Below, piece after piece: positions 37,853 through 40,577 of a stretch of 40,577 nucleotides of DNA. Each line of letters starts with the position of its first letter. Within the stretch, counting starts at the first letter, position 1. The notes beneath the pieces were generated by a model. That model made no database searches. It had not been told where the DNA came from and worked only from the letters and a program-made list of their open reading frames with translations. The translations under genes and the position numbers were made by a program. The stretch covers positions 1 to 40,577 of the IMG/VR virus record IMGVR_UViG_3300009091_000029; one strand, 5' to 3'. This stretch comes from a virus.

Positions 37853-39187
37853 ATGGCCAACCCCGACGTCACAAACAACATGCACACCTCGTCCGTCCTC
37901 GTGTCGGACATGGTGGCATCGTACCTTCGGGAAAAGCTCCTCTCCCTCGCTGAGAAGAACACCATCTTCTACGAGCTGGGCGACAAGGAACCCCTCCCTG
38001 AAGGGAACTCCAAGACCATCCAATTCACGCGCTACGAGCGCCTCTCTCTCCCAACGTCTCCGCTGATCGAGGGTGAGACCCCCAGCTCGATGTACCTCAC
38101 GACCTCGGTCATCCAGGCTGTGGTCGAGCAGTGGGGTGCCGTCGTCACGCTGACCGATGTCGCGGAGATGACGATCAATCACCCGGCGATGCGCATCGCC
38201 CAGCAACGGCTCTCCACCCAGCACGACGAGACGGTGGACCGCGAAATCCAGCGCACGCTCGCTGGCACCTCCAACGCCACCTTCGCGAACGGCCGCGCCT
38301 CTCGTGCAACCCTCGTAGCCGGCGATGTCCTCACCACGGACGATCTCCGTCGCCTCCTCGCCAACCTCCGTCAGCAAGGCGCTGTCCCCTTCGACGGTTC
38401 TCACTACGTCGGAGTCTTCGACCCCTACGTCGAGATGGACATCACCAAGGACGCAACCTTCAAGGACGCTGCTGTCTACCAGGACATGCGCCCGCTGCTC
38501 AACGGCGAGGTCGGCACCTGGATGGGCGTTCGCTGGAAGCGTTCCAACAACATCCCCTCCATCACGGCGATCTCTTCGGGCTTGACGTGGGCTGCACAAA
38601 CGACTCTCGCCAGCTTCACAGGCTTCACCGCCTCTTCGACCGTCTACGGCAAGGTCACAAAGCTCGACCCGATGACGGGCGCCGAGGTCTACATCCAGAA
38701 CGCCACTTCCGTCACCAACGGCGCTGCGTTCATGGCGCAAATCACCATCGCCTCCGCAACCTCGGGTGCCGGCACCTACAACATCTATCTCACCATGGAG
38801 GCCGGCGCAGCGGCTACCGCGACCTTCCAACACCGCGTCGTCGCTGACGGTGCCTCGTCCTACGTCGTGACCATCGCCAAGGCCGTCGGCACCGGCACCA
38901 TCGTGACCACCGGCACTGCCCGCGCCCTCGCCGTCGTCGGCACTGGCATGCTTGCCCCGCCCGATGCCTCTGCCGCTGGCGCTGTCCACCTCACCTACAT
39001 CTTCGGCAAGGAAGCCTTTGGTGTGGTCAATCTCGGCGGCCTGAAGACCACGATCACGCCCTCGACGCCCTCGGATTCCGACCCCCTGGTCCAGCGTCGC
39101 AAGGCGGGCTGGAAGCAACTCTTCAAGGCAGTCATCAAGAACCCGGACTTCTTCCGGCGCATCGAGTCGCTTTCCACCTACGGGTGA
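37853..39187 (+). CDS. Major capsid protein, N4-gp56 family
   Basis: This 444-aa protein resembles N4-gp56-type major capsid proteins. It has an N-terminal helix REKLLSLAEKNTIFYELGDKEPLPEGNSKTI-type region (26-56), LTDVAEMTINHPA (100-112), and the C-terminal FGKEAFGVVNL with a final RRIESL. Residues about 245-365 are a Thr/Ala/Gly-rich beta segment that reads like an inserted surface domain within the HK97-fold body. AAGGAA precedes ATG 37853. A hairpin follows the gene. Confidence 0.85.
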   Translation: MANPDVTNNMHTSSVLVSDMVASYLREKLLSLAEKNTIFYELGDKEPLPEGNSKTIQFTRYERLSLPTSPLIEGETPSSMYLTTSVIQAVVEQWGAVVTLTDVAEMTINHPAMRIAQQRLSTQHDETVDREIQRTLAGTSNATFANGRASRATLVAGDVLTTDDLRRLLANLRQQGAVPFDGSHYVGVFDPYVEMDITKDATFKDAAVYQDMRPLLNGEVGTWMGVRWKRSNNIPSITAISSGLTWAAQTTLASFTGFTASSTVYGKVTKLDPMTGAEVYIQNATSVTNGAAFMAQITIASATSGAGTYNIYLTMEAGAAATATFQHRVVADGASSYVVTIAKAVGTGTIVTTGTARALAVVGTGMLAPPDASAAGAVHLTYIFGKEAFGVVNLGGLKTTITPSTPSDSDPLVQRRKAGWKQLFKAVIKNPDFFRRIESLSTYG

Positions 39188-39206
39188 TCCCTACTAACCC
39201 CCTAAC

Positions 39207-39236
39207 CTGAACCGAGATCCCGTCCTCTCGATTCAG
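39207..39236 (+). terminator. Hairpin after the capsid gene, weak terminator or attenuator
   Basis: CTGAA-C-CGAGA (39207-39217) pairs with TCTCG-A-TTCAG (39226-39236) around an eight-base loop, ten pairs with one mismatch. There is no T-run. It probably trims or attenuates the transcript after the highly expressed capsid gene. Confidence 0.45.
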
Positions 39237-39254
39237 ACTTGAAGGAACCTCGCC

Positions 39255-39647
39255 ATGGCCGAAAAGCCCGCCAAGAACATGCCAACGATCAAGGAACTCG
39301 AGGAGCAATTCAACGAGTACGCCACAGACGACTCCATGCATGGAGTCCAGATGCGCGCAAAGATCCGCTCTGTTCTCAAGCGGATGCACCACGACGACAT
39401 CCATCCCAACGAGGAATGGGTCGAACTCACCGTTCCACCCTCCGTCTCAGGCGAACCCTTCAAGATCAACGAAATCACCTACTCTGGAGTCTGCCAAGTC
39501 CCCGCGTGTGTTGCGCAAACGCTGCTCTACATGATCGACATGAACCGCCGCGTCGAGCGTGACCGTATGCGCGAAGCTGGCCGCATCATCGACCTTGATC
39601 GCCCCGTCAACAACATCCGTTCCATCAATCAATTCGAGGAGGTTTGA
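39255..39647 (+). CDS. Small hypothetical protein downstream of capsid
   Basis: This 130-aa protein has GAAGGAA upstream of ATG 39255. The N-terminus is charged and helical, the middle has beta segments (WVELTVPPSV, FKINEITYSG), and two Cys flank VPA. It is probably a head or head-tail accessory; no family was recognised. Confidence 0.7.
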   Translation: MAEKPAKNMPTIKELEEQFNEYATDDSMHGVQMRAKIRSVLKRMHHDDIHPNEEWVELTVPPSVSGEPFKINEITYSGVCQVPACVAQTLLYMIDMNRRVERDRMREAGRIIDLDRPVNNIRSINQFEEV

Positions 39648-39650
39648 TCC

Positions 39651-39899
39651 ATGTCGTCTCAAGGCCCCGTCCAGCCCGTCCTGTTGAGCGACGATCCCAA
39701 CTACGTCGTCGTCAAGATCGGCAAGCAAACCGCCGATGGCGAGATTGTTGAACTCGTCTTTCGCTCTCTCAAGTCCGATGTCAACGACGACATCGACCGC
39801 TTCATCGGCCCACTTCACTCTCGCATGATTGCGATCAACCGCGAACGACTCTCAGCCGAGCGCTCCTCCAACAGCTCCGCAGCCAAGATCGTCTCGTAA
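39651..39899 (+). CDS. Small hypothetical protein
   Basis: This 82-aa protein is preceded by GAGGAGG encoded in the end of the previous gene. The N-terminal half has beta strands (YVVVKIGKQ, EIVELVFRSL), and the rest is a helix with a Ser/Asn-rich end. Function is unknown. Confidence 0.7.
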   Translation: MSSQGPVQPVLLSDDPNYVVVKIGKQTADGEIVELVFRSLKSDVNDDIDRFIGPLHSRMIAINRERLSAERSSNSSAAKIVS

Positions 39900-39926
39900 C
39901 GAATCCCCAAAAGAAAGGAACCTCCC

Positions 39927-39977
39927 ATGGCGTGCAAGAAGCCCTCGGGTAAGGGAAAGAAGAAGAAGGGAAAGTAA
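39927..39977 (+). CDS. 16-aa Lys-rich peptide candidate
   Basis: MACKKPSGKGKKKKGK is encoded after an AAAGGAA site seven bases upstream, in a gap that is otherwise empty. Half of it is lysine. Such tiny basic genes could encode DNA-condensing peptides, but chance cannot be excluded. Confidence 0.4.
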   Translation: MACKKPSGKGKKKKGK

Positions 39978-40003
39978 TCCTTCCAAAAGGATAGGCTTGC
40001 GCT

Positions 40004-40577
40004 ATGTCAAACTTCGACCCTACTGTCCAAATCCCCCGCGGCTGGCTCACTCGCGGTCAAATCGTTGACCTCGCGTTGAAGAAGGTGGGGAACATCGCAC
40101 TCAAGTCCGCCCCAACCTACATGGCGCAAGCCTTTCTCAACGAGATTCTCCATAATCTCTACACGATGTATGATCTCCCATTCCTCTACATGTACTACAT
40201 GGTAGACCTCACCGTCCAACTCGGAAGCCGCGCACCCTACGTTTCTCTCCCAGCCCCCTCCACGGTCGCCGATCCCACCTTCGGCTCCCACGGCTTCGCC
40301 CGATGTTCCCTCGATGACGCCCTAACGATCTTCGCCATCAATGGGGAAAACGCATACCTCCAAGTAAAACAACTCGATCTCACTTCATTCAACCGTTATG
40401 TTGGCGACGGTAACGCCCGTGGAATTCCAGACGCCTTCCACATCGACCACCCAGGACTCCTCTTGTTCTTCTGGCCCAAAGTCCCCTCCACCGGAGTCTA
40501 TTGGGAAGTCTCCGGCCGCTTCCGCTACCAGCGCCACCCTCGCATCCTCCTCCTCGACTCCACCGACGATTCCGCAA
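40004..40577 (+). CDS. Putative head-tail adaptor, 3' end outside window
   Basis: This frame starts at ATG 40004 and is open to the end of the window (191 codons). The first 60 residues are helical (RGQIVDLALKKVGNIAL, AQAFLNEILHNLYTMYDLPFLY), a pattern seen in phage adaptor proteins that join portal and tail. The rest is beta-rich with many aromatic residues. AAAAGGA lies about 16 bases upstream. The assignment is tentative. Confidence 0.55.
   Translation, partial: MSNFDPTVQIPRGWLTRGQIVDLALKKVGNIALKSAPTYMAQAFLNEILHNLYTMYDLPFLYMYYMVDLTVQLGSRAPYVSLPAPSTVADPTFGSHGFARCSLDDALTIFAINGENAYLQVKQLDLTSFNRYVGDGNARGIPDAFHIDHPGLLLFFWPKVPSTGVYWEVSGRFRYQRHPRILLLDSTDDSA

Noticed and set aside
37751-39118. 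Long open frame (455 codons) opposite the capsid gene
   Set aside because: Low-complexity Gly/Glu/Arg product; the capsid frame on the other strand has clear family features.

Overview
This window looks like part of the genome of an uncultivated tailed bacteriophage. It carries a two-part terminase, a large portal, a scaffold-like protein, an N4-gp56-type major capsid protein, a phage replication and recombination operon, tail-fibre-like proteins and a tRNA. I saw no integrase, lysogeny module or ribosomal gene, so a virulent phage is the simplest reading. The standard genetic code fits. The host cannot be named. Thr-rich linkers of the TTTTSSTTSTTL kind and many exported proteins suggest a Gram-negative host, perhaps of a deltaproteobacteria-like lineage, but this is weak inference. 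Genes run off both ends.

Layout. (1) 1-2872, rightward: the end of a virion-type gene, a large protein with hydrophobic stretches and a small membrane protein. (2) 2915-14473, leftward: a tightly coupled early operon, with many ATGA or TGATG overlaps. Its likely first gene is an HTH/AT-hook regulator at 14473. It runs through small zinc or coiled-coil proteins, a Cas4-like nuclease, a Sak4-like ATPase, an ssDNA-binding protein, a ribbon-helix-helix protein, a UDG-exonuclease-DNA polymerase A fusion and a DUF3987-like helicase, and ends with a tRNA-Gln and a terminator. (3) 14474-15245: a 770-nt divergent control region with iteron-like repeats, a promoter candidate and a highly structured RNA ending in a T-run. 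(4) 15246-20252, rightward: nine genes with different base composition, including a 662-aa unknown, a tyrosine-phosphatase-like protein, zinc-ribbon proteins and a stand-alone RapZ C-terminal domain. This looks like a host-takeover block. (5) 20253-20919: a gene-free region with a roughly 280-bp imperfect palindrome centred near 20421. (6) 20920-34166: a terminase small-subunit candidate, then a terminase large subunit split into an ATPase gene and a nuclease gene 3.7 kb apart. Nine signal-peptide proteins, several of them tail-fibre-like, lie between and after the two halves. (7) 34167-40577: portal, small proteins, scaffold, capsid and a head-tail adaptor that runs off the end.

How it may work together. 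The leftward operon replicates and recombines phage DNA. The rightward 15-20 kb block probably modifies the host early. The right part builds and packages the virion. The most unusual features are the split terminase with adhesin and lysis-type genes inserted between its halves, the cluster of exported tail-fibre-like proteins (one shares its C-terminal domain with a neighbouring non-exported tail fibre), two structured RNA candidates and the large palindrome. Base composition on the given strand (C over G) seems to follow position rather than gene direction in much of the window. It changes in the 15-25 kb and 31-34 kb blocks, which suggests mosaic acquisition. That is a judgement by eye; I did no counts.
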